A stretch of DNA of 64,000 bases, taken from NCBI RefSeq assembly GCF_003260205.1, contig NZ_QERF01000002.1:310001-374000 (forward strand). Reading direction: 5' to 3'. The position numbers were made by a program, and so were the translations under genes. A model generated the notes under the pieces. That model was not told where the DNA came from. It did not search any database and worked only from the letters and a program-made list of their open reading frames with translations. Below are positions 44,405-54,176 of the stretch, in pieces. Source of the DNA: Winogradskyella tangerina. Lineage in GTDB: Bacteria; Bacteroidota; Bacteroidia; Flavobacteriales; Flavobacteriaceae. Every line of letters starts with the position of its first letter. The stretch's first letter is position 1.

Positions 44405-47400
44405 TCAAACTGCCTGCTTATGATAAACACTTTGACCACCACCATAATAATTGGTGTAAACATGTTGATAAACAGTATCTGATTTTAAATTTACATCTTC
44501 ATCAGAATATTGTTCTTGTGGTAAATGAAGAAGATTATCATAAATAATATTTTTCACTTGCGCTTTCACTTGACGACTCTCTCTCCAGCGTTCTACTTTC
44601 AGTTTCTCTTCTTTAAGTTTCTCTAAAGTTTGCTTGGCTACCTTTTTTACGGTTTTAATTTCTTTTGAATCTAATTCTTTACCTTCTTTAAGCAAATCGA
44701 AAATGGCCAAAGTTTCCTGGTCTCCTAAGTTTTCTCGGACCACTCTTTGCTCTTCGTGCGTTAAATCTTGTATGAAACTATTCAATTTTTCAAATGCCCT
44801 TACCGTATCTTCTAAGCTTTTACCTTTATTATATTCTTCTATTATTTCTTGGTATCTATCATAGAACTCTAGACGTAATGGATTTTCCTTAAGCATTTGC
44901 TCCAGCTTTTTTTCAATAGCCTTTTGCATATTATAGGTGATTGTATTCTTTCTAGGTGCTTTTTCAAATGCCGCTCTAAGCTTTTCGAAATCCAAAGACC
45001 CTAAATCCACATAAACCTCTTCTTCGTCCTCACCTACCTTATCCTGTATTATAATACTATCACTCACTATGGACTGAAGTTCCCTTATTATTTCTGTAAC
45101 ATCAGCAGATTTTACATTTTGATTTAGCTGATTATAAATGGCCTCAATGGCATTATACTTTTTAACGTAAGGTCTAACTTCTTCTTCTGGGAAAAGCGCT
45201 TTGTATTTTCTAAATACATTACGAGCCATCATTTCAAATGTTGTGCGTGTTGCATCATTAAGACATATAGCATCAGTGGCTTTATTGATAAGACTTAACT
45301 TCTGCATGGGTTTTGCATTAATTAAATCCGATAGCTTAAATTTAAGTAGATTCAGAAACTCGACAACTTCCTTAATTGCCTTTTTTAAATCCTCTGCAAG
45401 CTCTGCTAATTGCTCAACCGGTTCACCAATATCTTTCTTAAGTCCTGCGCCTTTACTTCCCTCGCCATAAATAGCATAGGCTTTTTCTAATTGCTTATAA
45501 ACATTGCCATAATCTACGATTAGGCCATTTTCCTTTTCATCATCATAAACACGATTTGCTCTTGCAATGGTTTGCATTAAAGTGTGACCTTTAATTGGCT
45601 TGTCTAGATAAACGGTTGATACGCAAGGAGCATCAAATCCAGTGATCCACATAGCACAAACTATGGCTAACCTAAATGAATTGTCCTCGTCCTTAAATTC
45701 TTTTTCAAGGTCTCGCTCTACCATCTTACGTCTATGTGTTTCAATATCAAGACCAAGCTTTCTGAATTTATCAACCTCGTTTTGTTCTCCACTTACCACC
45801 ACACAAACTTCAGTATTGGCTACTTTGTCATACTTACGCTTTAAATCCAAATATTCTTGTTCATCCTGTGCTTTCTTCATGCGATCCTCCAATTCTTTTA
45901 GGTATTCAGGCCAATATTTCATCACCAAATTATGCATGCGTACAGCAGTTGGTTTATCTAGAGACACATACATGGCCTTACCTTGATAACCACGTTCGTT
46001 AAAGTGCCAGACCAAGTCTTTGGCAATGGCATCTAAACGTGGCTCGGCAGTAAGGATAGGATAGTTTTGTTGAAAGAGGTATGCTAATTTTTTCTTTTGA
46101 TCGTCATCTAAATCTTCGTTTTCAAATACCTCAGCCATTTTTTCATCTAACTCAGGATTAACAATATCCAGTTTTTCACCACGATTTACATAACGCAACG
46201 GTAATGTGGCTTCATCTTCAATAGCTCTTTTGAAATCATAAATAGACACATATTCACCAAAAATATTCTTGGTTAATTCTAACTCATCTTTGATAATTGG
46301 TGTACCTGTAAACCCTAAATAAGAAGCTTTAGGTATACCATGGAAACGCATATTTCTGGCATAAGTACCACCTTGCGTTCTGTGTGCCTCATCTGAGATG
46401 ACTATAATGTTTGGACGATCTGTAATCAGCGGATATTCTGATTCTTTTTCTTTATTAATTGAGAATTTATGGATGAGCGTAAAAATGTATCTGTGGTTGT
46501 CTGCCAATAATTCCCTAAGATGTTCCCGACCTGTAATACCAGCTTTCTTCCCCGCAACGATCTGTTTATCATTAACAACTCCTACACCAGAAAAAGTATC
46601 GTAAAGTTGATTTTCTAATTCTGTTCTGTCTGCAACAATCAAGAAGGTGTAAGATCCACCAAGCTTTCTAATTATCTTCTCACAAATGAATACCATGGAA
46701 TATGACTTACCACTTCCCTGCGTGTGCCAAAATACACCAAGCTTACCTTGTAAATCATCAATGTTTTTAACGTTGGCCAAAACCTTATTTACACCAATAT
46801 ATTGGTGGTTTTTTGCCATGATTTTAGACGTTTCTCCACCCGAAGAATCAAAGAGAAGGAAATTTTCAAATATATCCATGAGGCGATGCTTGGCACATGT
46901 TCCTCTAAGCATGGTATCTAAACTCACTAAACCTTCTTCGTCCTCTTCAATACGCTTCCAGTCTAAAAAGAATTTATATGGACTCGTCACCGTACCGACT
47001 TTGGCATCCGTACCATTGGATAGGATGATAAAGGCATTACAATGTAATATGCGAGGTATGGTATCCTTATAATCTCTTAAATTATCATCATAGGCATGAC
47101 GCAAATTGTTGTGGTGTGCCTTGAGCTCCATAAATACAAGCGGAATACCATTAACAAAACCAACCACATCTGGTCTTCTGTTATATAGCTCACCAATGAC
47201 CTCTAACTGACGTACTGCTAAAAAATGGTTGTCCTCGTAATTTCTGAAATTAAAGACTTTAAGCTTCTTTTTTATCAGCTCTCCTTTAGCATTGGTAAAA
47301 TTGACCTCAACACCGTTTTTGAGCAGGTTGTACTTAATTTTATTGGTATTGCCCAGTGACTGACCAGACAAATTCTGTTCAATTTGCTCTATAGCATTAG

Positions 47401-47614
47401 AATAAGCAGTATCAGGTAAATTTGGATTTAAACGTTTTAAGGCATCAGATAAATAACGCACAAGAATAACATCAGACTTTTCTTCCCTACCAAGTAAGCC
47501 ATCTGGCCCAAGGGTTTCTTTGGTCCAAGCCGTGACAACCTCCCAACCCAATTCTTCTAATACATCTTGGGTGGCCTGTTCTACTAAACCGTCTTCTGAA
47601 TATTCGTAGCTCAT
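44405..47614 (-). CDS. hsdR: type I restriction enzyme subunit R (HsdR)
   Basis: A 1069-residue motor/nuclease subunit. The nuclease fold has the PD...ExK pattern in RRPDVVGFVNGIPLVFMELKA. The helicase has Walker A HTQGSGKS (Lys303), motif II VISDEAHR, TGTPI and motif VI-like QTIARANRVYDD. The C-terminal helical domain binds the methylase. It is the last gene of the defence operon, 4 bp overlapped with mcrC rather than with hsdS or hsdM. Confidence 0.95.
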   Translation of the reverse strand: MSYEYSEDGLVEQATQDVLEELGWEVVTAWTKETLGPDGLLGREEKSDVILVRYLSDALKRLNPNLPDTAYSNAIEQIEQNLSGQSLGNTNKIKYNLLKNGVEVNFTNAKGELIKKKLKVFNFRNYEDNHFLAVRQLEVIGELYNRRPDVVGFVNGIPLVFMELKAHHNNLRHAYDDNLRDYKDTIPRILHCNAFIILSNGTDAKVGTVTSPYKFFLDWKRIEEDEEGLVSLDTMLRGTCAKHRLMDIFENFLLFDSSGGETSKIMAKNHQYIGVNKVLANVKNIDDLQGKLGVFWHTQGSGKSYSMVFICEKIIRKLGGSYTFLIVADRTELENQLYDTFSGVGVVNDKQIVAGKKAGITGREHLRELLADNHRYIFTLIHKFSINKEKESEYPLITDRPNIIVISDEAHRTQGGTYARNMRFHGIPKASYLGFTGTPIIKDELELTKNIFGEYVSIYDFKRAIEDEATLPLRYVNRGEKLDIVNPELDEKMAEVFENEDLDDDQKKKLAYLFQQNYPILTAEPRLDAIAKDLVWHFNERGYQGKAMYVSLDKPTAVRMHNLVMKYWPEYLKELEDRMKKAQDEQEYLDLKRKYDKVANTEVCVVVSGEQNEVDKFRKLGLDIETHRRKMVERDLEKEFKDEDNSFRLAIVCAMWITGFDAPCVSTVYLDKPIKGHTLMQTIARANRVYDDEKENGLIVDYGNVYKQLEKAYAIYGEGSKGAGLKKDIGEPVEQLAELAEDLKKAIKEVVEFLNLLKFKLSDLINAKPMQKLSLINKATDAICLNDATRTTFEMMARNVFRKYKALFPEEEVRPYVKKYNAIEAIYNQLNQNVKSADVTEIIRELQSIVSDSIIIQDKVGEDEEEVYVDLGSLDFEKLRAAFEKAPRKNTITYNMQKAIEKKLEQMLKENPLRLEFYDRYQEIIEEYNKGKSLEDTVRAFEKLNSFIQDLTHEEQRVVRENLGDQETLAIFDLLKEGKELDSKEIKTVKKVAKQTLEKLKEEKLKVERWRESRQVKAQVKNIIYDNLLHLPQEQYSDEDVNLKSDTVYQHVYTNYYGGGQSVYHKQAV

Positions 47615-49035
47615 AAGATAATTAGTTCTTTGTTCTTTTTGTGATACTGTTTTGTAATTATGAATTCATTTAGCCTATCTAAAAATGCTTCTTCACTTTT
47701 TATTATCTCACTCATTGACATTTCTTTACCAACTCTAATACCATCAACCAAGAAACCACTATCGAGTCTCCTGTTATCAAATAATTGAGTAGCATGAGAT
47801 TTTTGTTGATTTATATGCTTGTTTACTGGGTAAATTAATCCACCAAAGAGTACTTTTGGCTGATAGTATTGTATGTAAGAATGAATTTGGTAAAAGTCAC
47901 TTCTGTCAACATCAATCTTGTTTAGATTCATAGTTTTAAATTTAGCATCTAGAACAATAATATCATCAGAATACTTATGTTTCATAACTATATCAGGAAA
48001 CATACGCCTTCCAAAAAACATTTTATCATACACCATTAATTCTTCTTGACCTGTAACGTACCAGTCATCAAAATAGCGGTCTAAAAGTTTTTCTAAATAC
48101 ACTTCAAATAACTGTGCCACATCAAATAAATAACCTTTTGTAATTAACGATGAATCATCACTTAATTGCAAGCTCTTTTCTCTTAATATGATTTCTGCAT
48201 AACCAAGAACCTTCTTGTAACCATCGAACATTGGATTGTTTAAAACACTATGGTTTTTAGCTTTTTGAATTGTAGATATCTGAGGGAAATTACCTGAGTA
48301 ATATTGTTTTAGAATTTGATGAATACCTAGCAGTTTTCGTTTTATACATGATCCATAAATTGGTTCTAAATGCAAACAGCAAGCGAATAGTACATCTACG
48401 ATTTCTTGAACATATACTTGCTCCCTGTAAGAAGTAGTTATTTTCCCAGTAAAAGGTATATTCTCTTTAAGAAAGGAGTTAATATCTATCTTACCTCTAA
48501 CTTTATTTCCGTGTTGTGAAAGTGTTTGATACGCTTTTGGAAGACCTAAAACCGCTGCTCTCTCAAGAGATTGAATGAATAAATATGCAATAATATCCTG
48601 AAACTCATTTGTATCATTAGATTGCCGAGCAAGATTATCTTGATTATCAACATAAATATCATTAACATAATTCAACATACGGTTAAGGAAATTCTTCCCA
48701 TATCGTGTTGTTATATTGAATTGGCAATCGTTGTAATATACTACACCAGAAAACAAACCGGTTTGTACAAAAAAGTTAGATCTGCCATCTTGATTGTTCT
48801 TAGAATATAACTTAAGAATAAGCTGTTCTTCATCTTCGAGTTTATTTCTTGAAGATTTGAACTTAAAAAGTTCTAATTGTTCCAAAGAGTTAGACTTGGT
48901 TGTTAACTCATAAACGGAGGAGAATAGTTTTTTCTTAACTACAGTTTTATTAGCACCAAATACATCCCTTAGGTCATCCTCTAAAATAGGATGCCTCTCA
49001 TGATAATTATGATTATTTGGTGCCGAGAATCTCAT
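47611..49035 (-). CDS. mcrC: McrC-type restriction nuclease subunit
   Basis: A 474-residue McrC-like protein. The C-terminal nuclease has the PD-D/ExK pattern MFPDIVMKHKYSDDIIVLDAKFK-type segment (about residues 340-366), and the N-terminal part is mixed. McrC is the endonuclease partner of the GTPase McrB, cutting modified DNA. The start overlaps mcrB by one base and the end overlaps hsdR by 4. Confidence 0.88.
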   Translation of the reverse strand: MRFSAPNNHNYHERHPILEDDLRDVFGANKTVVKKKLFSSVYELTTKSNSLEQLELFKFKSSRNKLEDEEQLILKLYSKNNQDGRSNFFVQTGLFSGVVYYNDCQFNITTRYGKNFLNRMLNYVNDIYVDNQDNLARQSNDTNEFQDIIAYLFIQSLERAAVLGLPKAYQTLSQHGNKVRGKIDINSFLKENIPFTGKITTSYREQVYVQEIVDVLFACCLHLEPIYGSCIKRKLLGIHQILKQYYSGNFPQISTIQKAKNHSVLNNPMFDGYKKVLGYAEIILREKSLQLSDDSSLITKGYLFDVAQLFEVYLEKLLDRYFDDWYVTGQEELMVYDKMFFGRRMFPDIVMKHKYSDDIIVLDAKFKTMNLNKIDVDRSDFYQIHSYIQYYQPKVLFGGLIYPVNKHINQQKSHATQLFDNRRLDSGFLVDGIRVGKEMSMSEIIKSEEAFLDRLNEFIITKQYHKKNKELIIL

Positions 49036-51149
49036 TATTTTCCTTTGATGGGATTTGTGAAGTACTTTAGACCTTCATCTATTTTCTTGTCAAGCTCACT
49101 TTCAGGAAACATGGCACGTAAGTATTCCCTAAAGGTTGGCTGTAAATGCAATTTGAATAGATTTTCCAGATTTTTTTTGGTAATGTTTTTTGAATTAGAA
49201 ATATCGCTTATCTTCATAAAGAACGAATGACCAAACTCATAAGACTTGCCCAGACCAAGATCTTCACTAATATATTTGTTAAGGCTTTCACAGCATTTTC
49301 TATAAGTCTCTATATTATTAAAGTCCTCTCCATTTCTATACTTAACATCGTTTTCAATAACATCATAATCGCAGTCTTTTCTAATCCACTTAAATCGTCG
49401 TCTTAGAGCTAAATCAAACGTATCAATACTTTTATCTACATCGTTCATCATACCAATGAAAAATACATTTTTTGGTACTCCAAAGTAAACATTGCCATTC
49501 TCTAGATGGTAGGCTAAGGACTTGTTTGAAGGATTGTCTTTTATAAGATCTTCAATTAGACCTGAATATTGCGTTTTCATCAAGTTATCGCCATCTATAC
49601 CATTATGACGGTAATCTTTTTCGAGAAGTGATAAGGTTTCACCGAACACAGAAGACAGATTAGCTCTGTTAATTTCATCAACTATAAAATAGTATGAATT
49701 TGGGTCTCTGTTTTCTTCATTTGCTTTAATACATTCTTTCTTAGCCTTTTTGCAGAATTTTTTAAAAATTCCATCAACCAAATTAAATTTAATGTTTCCA
49801 TTTTCTGTTACGCCTTTTGGTTTAATACCTTCAATAAAATCCTCATAGGTAAAAGATGGGTGAAACTGAACCATTTCATATCTCGATTTGTCACCTTGGC
49901 AGAGGTATTTTAAACTGTTATGAACAGAATAGGTTTTTCCAGTACCTGGTGGACCATAGAGTATAACATTAGGTGAATCTTCATCTGCTATTCCTGTAAT
50001 GGTAGCATATTTCCAAAGAAATCTCGATAGTAAAACACTTTCTACCCTATTTGAAGTATCAATATTAAGTAGGTCGTTTATAATCAATCTGATTTCATGT
50101 GTCTTACCAAGATTCCTTATTTCATCACTTAGGACAAATTCATTGTGCAACGTATTAATTGCATCATCTGAGTACATGGATAAAAACGTATGGTGATTGT
50201 TTAAAACAGCTGCTTTACGTAAGACCTGTTTACCATGATAATCACTAGATTCTATGGCGCTAATAATATCTTCAGGATTTGTAGAAATAACAATAGTTTT
50301 TAAAAGCGGTTTAATACTTTGGTTAAAGACTTCTAATGCTTGTTCTTTGGTGTGCTCTGTTTGTTTCTCTCCTTTTCTTAGTTCTTTTTTTAAGGTATAA
50401 GTCTCGCCGTCTTCATTTAACTTAACCATAAAATTATTAGCGTTACCTGGTTTTGAAGAGCCGTAGATTACACGAGTAGTTCTCTCAAAAAAGTTACAAA
50501 GATACCCTCCAGGCATAGCTGCATCATCACTATTTTTTCTATTAGTGTAATCATCTATTGTTAAAGAATCATCTTTAATCTTATCACAATAGATTTTCCA
50601 TTGATGTTGCAATTCTTCAATTTGTTTTTCAATATCACGTAATTGAATATCGTCATATTCAGATTGATACTGTTTCCAGAGTTCCTTGATCTCTGATATT
50701 CTTTTGTTAGAAAGCTTTATGTTTTCCATAAGTGTTTTTCTTTGTGCGAGTAGATACCAATTAATAATTCTTTGAGAAGTACTTTTTGATCTATCTCTGC
50801 ATATTTTAAGAGTTCCTCTTGAGTCGGGAAAAGTAAAGTTGTATGCTGGGTCGTAAAAGTCTAATATCTTTATCTTCCTACGAAAGGGAAACCAATCTAA
50901 ATTTTTATTAACCACATCCACCTTAAAAGCAGGACCATCTACCATAACCAAAGCTATTGGTCTGTTACCACTTTTAACAGCCACAATATCTCCTTCTTTC
51001 ATTTCATTATAGAACTGATTTCTAAGTGACTCTCCTTTTTCCCACTGACCTAAACCAATGATCTTTTTTTGACTCAATAATTCTATTACGCGTTTCTCGT
51101 TAAAATTACTAGAGTCATTAGGATGAAGTTGTATATGCCAGAAATTCAT
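49035..51149 (-). CDS. mcrB: McrB-type AAA+ GTPase subunit
   Basis: A 704-residue protein. The N-terminal 130 residues (MNFWHIQLHPND, GLGQWEKGESL, EMKEGDIVAVKSGNRPIALV) resemble an EVE/PUA-like reader of modified bases. A helical linker follows, then the McrB AAA+ domain: Walker A YGPPGTGKT (Lys405), Walker B FIVDEINRANLSSVFGE and sensor FFIGMMNDVDKSI, the MNxxD form that marks McrB. It recognises and translocates on DNA with McrC as nuclease. Confidence 0.92.
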   Translation of the reverse strand: MNFWHIQLHPNDSSNFNEKRVIELLSQKKIIGLGQWEKGESLRNQFYNEMKEGDIVAVKSGNRPIALVMVDGPAFKVDVVNKNLDWFPFRRKIKILDFYDPAYNFTFPDSRGTLKICRDRSKSTSQRIINWYLLAQRKTLMENIKLSNKRISEIKELWKQYQSEYDDIQLRDIEKQIEELQHQWKIYCDKIKDDSLTIDDYTNRKNSDDAAMPGGYLCNFFERTTRVIYGSSKPGNANNFMVKLNEDGETYTLKKELRKGEKQTEHTKEQALEVFNQSIKPLLKTIVISTNPEDIISAIESSDYHGKQVLRKAAVLNNHHTFLSMYSDDAINTLHNEFVLSDEIRNLGKTHEIRLIINDLLNIDTSNRVESVLLSRFLWKYATITGIADEDSPNVILYGPPGTGKTYSVHNSLKYLCQGDKSRYEMVQFHPSFTYEDFIEGIKPKGVTENGNIKFNLVDGIFKKFCKKAKKECIKANEENRDPNSYYFIVDEINRANLSSVFGETLSLLEKDYRHNGIDGDNLMKTQYSGLIEDLIKDNPSNKSLAYHLENGNVYFGVPKNVFFIGMMNDVDKSIDTFDLALRRRFKWIRKDCDYDVIENDVKYRNGEDFNNIETYRKCCESLNKYISEDLGLGKSYEFGHSFFMKISDISNSKNITKKNLENLFKLHLQPTFREYLRAMFPESELDKKIDEGLKYFTNPIKGK

Positions 51150-51355
51150 AGTTTTTCTAATTGGTCGTTTAAAATTTCTATATCCTGTAAAGCCTTTTTA
51201 CCTTGTTTGGCGTAATGTTCTATTTGCGCCTTTTGTTGCTCATTTGGGATATATCCATTTTCTAAAACCTTCTTATTCATTGTAACTATAACAACCCTTA
51301 GATTGTTAACATACTCCTCTAATTCCTTAATTCTTTCATTTATTAATTTTCTCAT
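51146..51355 (-). CDS. small coiled-coil protein upstream of mcrB
   Basis: A 69-residue helical protein (INERIKELEEYVNNLRVVIV and IEILNDQLEKL), overlapping the mcrB start by 4 bp. No family is recognised. The tight coupling suggests an accessory McrBC protein. It is preceded by the only sizeable gap of the operon (88 bp), which carries an inverted repeat. Confidence 0.65.
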   Translation of the reverse strand: MRKLINERIKELEEYVNNLRVVIVTMNKKVLENGYIPNEQQKAQIEHYAKQGKKALQDIEILNDQLEKL

Positions 51356-51363
51356 TTTACTAA

Positions 51364-51400
51364 GTGTTTATAAATAAATATCTAGAAGTTTATAAAACAC
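51364..51400. promoter_or_regulatory. inverted repeat in the gap before the McrBC module
   Basis: GTGTTTATAAA (51364-51374) and TTTATAAAACAC (51389-51400) are inverted with one base of slack. They lie right upstream of the 69-residue gene start at 51355, so an internal promoter or operator for the McrBC part is possible. Confidence 0.4.
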
Positions 51401-51443
51401 CAGGTTTTTTAAAAAAATTTTCAATTAACTAAAACTAACCTCA

Positions 51444-51770
51444 TCAATCATCACCAATTAAATTGTCCCACGACGAGAAATCTTCTTCGTCAAAATCTTC
51501 ATCATGAAGGCCTGGAATCAACCGATCTAATTCTGCTTCAGGATTATTATGGCTATCTTCTTTATTAGTATTATCTGCTATAAAATTTCTTATGTCATCA
51601 CGGAGCTTCATCAGATCTTTAATAGGCTGCAGACGTGTATCATCAATGTATCTTATTTCCATTTCTACCTCACCTTCCAGTTCTTCTAATTCTTCAAAAC
51701 CACTATCGGCATCGCACATGTCTTTGATGATTTGGTATTGTTGTTTAAAATATTCTAAATCTTTAGCCAT
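51444..51770 (-). CDS. small acidic protein between hsdS and the McrBC module
   Basis: A 108-residue, very acidic protein (FEELEELEGEVEMEIRYIDD, LHDEDFDEEDFSSWDNLIGD), soluble and partly helical. It overlaps the end of hsdS by 8 bp, so it is coupled to it. The charge pattern recalls a DNA mimic, but no homology is proven. The function is unknown. Confidence 0.65.
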   Translation of the reverse strand: MAKDLEYFKQQYQIIKDMCDADSGFEELEELEGEVEMEIRYIDDTRLQPIKDLMKLRDDIRNFIADNTNKEDSHNNPEAELDRLIPGLHDEDFDEEDFSSWDNLIGDD

Positions 51771-53010
51771 TTACTTCTGCGGTTTTAACATCTAAGGCCT
51801 CCAGATCTATCATCCCAGTCATTAAACGAGGTAAAAATATATCTCTTGCTTCTTTAAGAAGTTGGTTTTGCTTAAAAAGAACTAATTGAGTTTCAAAAGA
51901 GTTAATGATTAAATCATGAAATTTTTGAACAATATCAGCTGTAGGCAAAGCAACCTTAAATAGTCCTAATTGTGTTAAATTTATATTGGGTTGAGCGGCC
52001 TGACCACTAATAGTATTTATGAGCTTATTCATATATGCGGAAGCTAAGAAATACCTGATATAAAATGGACTAATTAAAGTTTGATCTAATCTTACAATAC
52101 CTACTGCTTGGTTTGTATTTGCTGGAAGCTCATTTCTACTTACCAAGGCAACTCTTCCTAGAACTCCAGCAATCGAAACAATTACATCCATTTCTTCAAG
52201 CTTTGATCTTTTTAATAGTTCATGAGTCTCATCGTCTATATAAGCAAACTTATTGTGAATAAAACTGCCACTATCGGTATAACTTTCTGCTTTTATATAA
52301 TTGACCCCTTGCTTTATAAATTGCCTTTTTAAAGAAGTTGGTGTAGTTCCTTTTGTGATTTTCAAACATAAATCTTTTAGATAAACCTTCTCCCAACCCT
52401 CTGGCAAACCTGTTTCTTTATTAATTGGTGTGGTTTCATGGCCAGGGAATTTCATCCTTACAAACCACTCCTCGTAGGTGTTTTGTGCTTTTTCTTCTAG
52501 TAACTTAATCCTCTTTAGATTATTCTCAATTAAATCATCATAAGCCGATAAAATAGAGGCAATTTTGCGTTGGGTTGGTAGTGGTGGAAGATTGATTTTA
52601 TAATTAGGAATAGCTTTTTTATTACCTCGTGGCATTTTAGTACCATTTGCACCAGCCATCATAAAATCAAAAAAATCCTGTTTTGATAAATAGTAATAAA
52701 TAAATTTTGAGTCGGCTTTATTTCCATTAGTCCTTAAAACAAAAACGTCATTTGAGCAACCTCCGCGGAATTTAGCTTGCCAAATTTTCTTAAAATACGG
52801 TCTAATATTTGAAACTAAAATATCATCTTTTTCGAATAACGTAGCTCTACCCTTTTTAGGTGCATATACAGATGATGTAATTCCTCCTCTGTCAACTTCC
52901 ATGTTGTCAGCAGAAATAAAATTAAAAGCATTTAGTTCGACAGAATCAATTTTTAATGTTCTGTAAGGTGCTACTGCGCCAAGTTTTACTTTATCCCATT
53001 TATCAATCAT
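51763..53010 (-). CDS. hsdS: type I restriction specificity subunit S, second copy (HsdS)
   Basis: A 415-residue HsdS with two target recognition domains. TRD1 spans about residues 1-140, a conserved helix pair follows (PPLPTQRKIASILSAYDDLI, then LEEKAQNTYEEWF), TRD2 about 210-370, and the C-terminal helix is ARDIFLPRLMTGMIDLE. It overlaps the first hsdS by 4 bp. The conserved parts are very close to those of its neighbour while the TRDs differ, so it recognises another sequence. Confidence 0.93.
   Translation of the reverse strand: MIDKWDKVKLGAVAPYRTLKIDSVELNAFNFISADNMEVDRGGITSSVYAPKKGRATLFEKDDILVSNIRPYFKKIWQAKFRGGCSNDVFVLRTNGNKADSKFIYYYLSKQDFFDFMMAGANGTKMPRGNKKAIPNYKINLPPLPTQRKIASILSAYDDLIENNLKRIKLLEEKAQNTYEEWFVRMKFPGHETTPINKETGLPEGWEKVYLKDLCLKITKGTTPTSLKRQFIKQGVNYIKAESYTDSGSFIHNKFAYIDDETHELLKRSKLEEMDVIVSIAGVLGRVALVSRNELPANTNQAVGIVRLDQTLISPFYIRYFLASAYMNKLINTISGQAAQPNINLTQLGLFKVALPTADIVQKFHDLIINSFETQLVLFKQNQLLKEARDIFLPRLMTGMIDLEALDVKTAEVNG
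52391..52588. repeat. direct repeat copy in second hsdS (pairs with 53605-53802)
   Basis: 198 bp encoding the central conserved helices, about 85-90 % identical by eye to 53605-53802 in the first hsdS and in the same orientation. A second shared stretch is at the 3' ends of both genes (about 51800-51855 and 53055-53110). Recombination across the repeats would join TRD1 of one gene to TRD2 of the other. Confidence 0.8.
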
Positions 53011-54176
53011 AAATCTACAGATTGTATTTGGTTAGTGTATATCTCTTCCACATCTATCATCCCAGTCATTAATCGTGGTAATAAGATATCTCGAGCTTCT
53101 TTAAGTCTTTTGTTTTGAGTTTTCAAAACTTCAGTGGTATCTAATATTCTTCCAGCAATCCTTGCGAATATCTTTTGTAACGCCAACGGTGGTATTATAA
53201 TTGGAATACTTTTAAATGCACCATGATTTAAATCGGGCTGTGCAGAACCTGTCGCTAAACCTTTCACCCTCTTAATAATATGGTCACAAATAAGAAAATG
53301 ATATAGAAAAATGTTATCTAAGTTTTGTTTCGGTGTAATCCTAAAACAGTTATTGTAAATTATTCCTTTTCTACCAATAAATGCATGACCGACTTGTCCC
53401 GTTCGACTGTATATAATCTCGTTCTTATTTACTAAGAACTGCTTTGGTATTGACTCTTTAACAAACAAGGTTTCTGTTTCATTAAATAGATCACTAATTT
53501 TCAATAATGGAAACTTAGTTGGTCTTGAGGCCAAATGATGACTACTTTTTTTGTTTAGTGCAAATCCTTGTTGAAGATCTACTAGGAACCCAATTTTTAT
53601 TCTTTCCCATCCCTCAGGCAATCCTCTTTCATTATTAATAGGTGTGGTTTCATAGCCAGGGAATTTCATCCTTAAAAACCACTCCTCGTAGGTGTGTTGT
53701 GCTTTTTCCTCTAATAACTTAATACGCTTTTCGTTGTTTTCTATTAAATCATCATAAGCAGATAAAATTGAGGCTATTTTGCGTTGTGTTGGTAATGGTG
53801 GAACTTCGACCAAGTATGCATTTAATACGTTTCTATTTAGTGATGGAACTGCACCACCAGAATTGAATGAAGAAAAGTCTAAGCATTGTAACAAATAGTA
53901 TGCAAATTTCTCATCATTACCTTTAAAATCCCTTACCCATAAACTTGTATTATGTGGCCAATATTCAGATTTTGCAAATTGAAATTTACCTAATGTTCCT
54001 GATCTTCCTGTTATTATGCCAGGTGGTTGAACTTTTGCCACGTTATGATAACCCAAAATTGAAGTTGCCCCATAAACAGGTACATCACCTTTATTAAATT
54101 TTGACTTTGGCAAATCATAACCTCTTTGAAACCAAACAAAATCGGTTAAACGTTTCTTGACCCAATCTCGCTTCAT
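53007..54176 (-). CDS. hsdS: type I restriction specificity subunit S, first copy (HsdS)
   Basis: A 389-residue HsdS. TRD1 spans about residues 1-120 (FVWFQRGYDLPKSKF, GRSGTLGKFQFAKSEYWPHN). The central helices are PPLPTQRKIASILSAYDDLI and LEEKAQHTYEEWF. TRD2 spans about 190-350, and the end is ARDILLPRLMTGMIDVE. It overlaps hsdM by 4 bp. Intact, so the operon carries two complete specificity subunits and probably forms two methylase specificities. Confidence 0.94.
   Translation of the reverse strand: MKRDWVKKRLTDFVWFQRGYDLPKSKFNKGDVPVYGATSILGYHNVAKVQPPGIITGRSGTLGKFQFAKSEYWPHNTSLWVRDFKGNDEKFAYYLLQCLDFSSFNSGGAVPSLNRNVLNAYLVEVPPLPTQRKIASILSAYDDLIENNEKRIKLLEEKAQHTYEEWFLRMKFPGYETTPINNERGLPEGWERIKIGFLVDLQQGFALNKKSSHHLASRPTKFPLLKISDLFNETETLFVKESIPKQFLVNKNEIIYSRTGQVGHAFIGRKGIIYNNCFRITPKQNLDNIFLYHFLICDHIIKRVKGLATGSAQPDLNHGAFKSIPIIIPPLALQKIFARIAGRILDTTEVLKTQNKRLKEARDILLPRLMTGMIDVEEIYTNQIQSVDL
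53605..53802. repeat. direct repeat copy in first hsdS (pairs with 52391-52588)
   Basis: Partner of 52391-52588; same length (198 bp), same orientation and centre-to-centre distance of about 1.2 kb. Divergence is spread over the copy, with most changes in the stretch encoding the variable link between helices. Confidence 0.8.

Noticed and set aside
44278..44463. 61-codon minus-strand frame at the end of hsdR
   Set aside because: It overlaps the hsdR 3' end out of frame and runs into the non-coding gap; no coding features.
45201..47072. Several plus-strand frames inside hsdR
   Set aside because: Antisense shadows of a conserved restriction subunit; Ser-rich translation typical of reverse frames.
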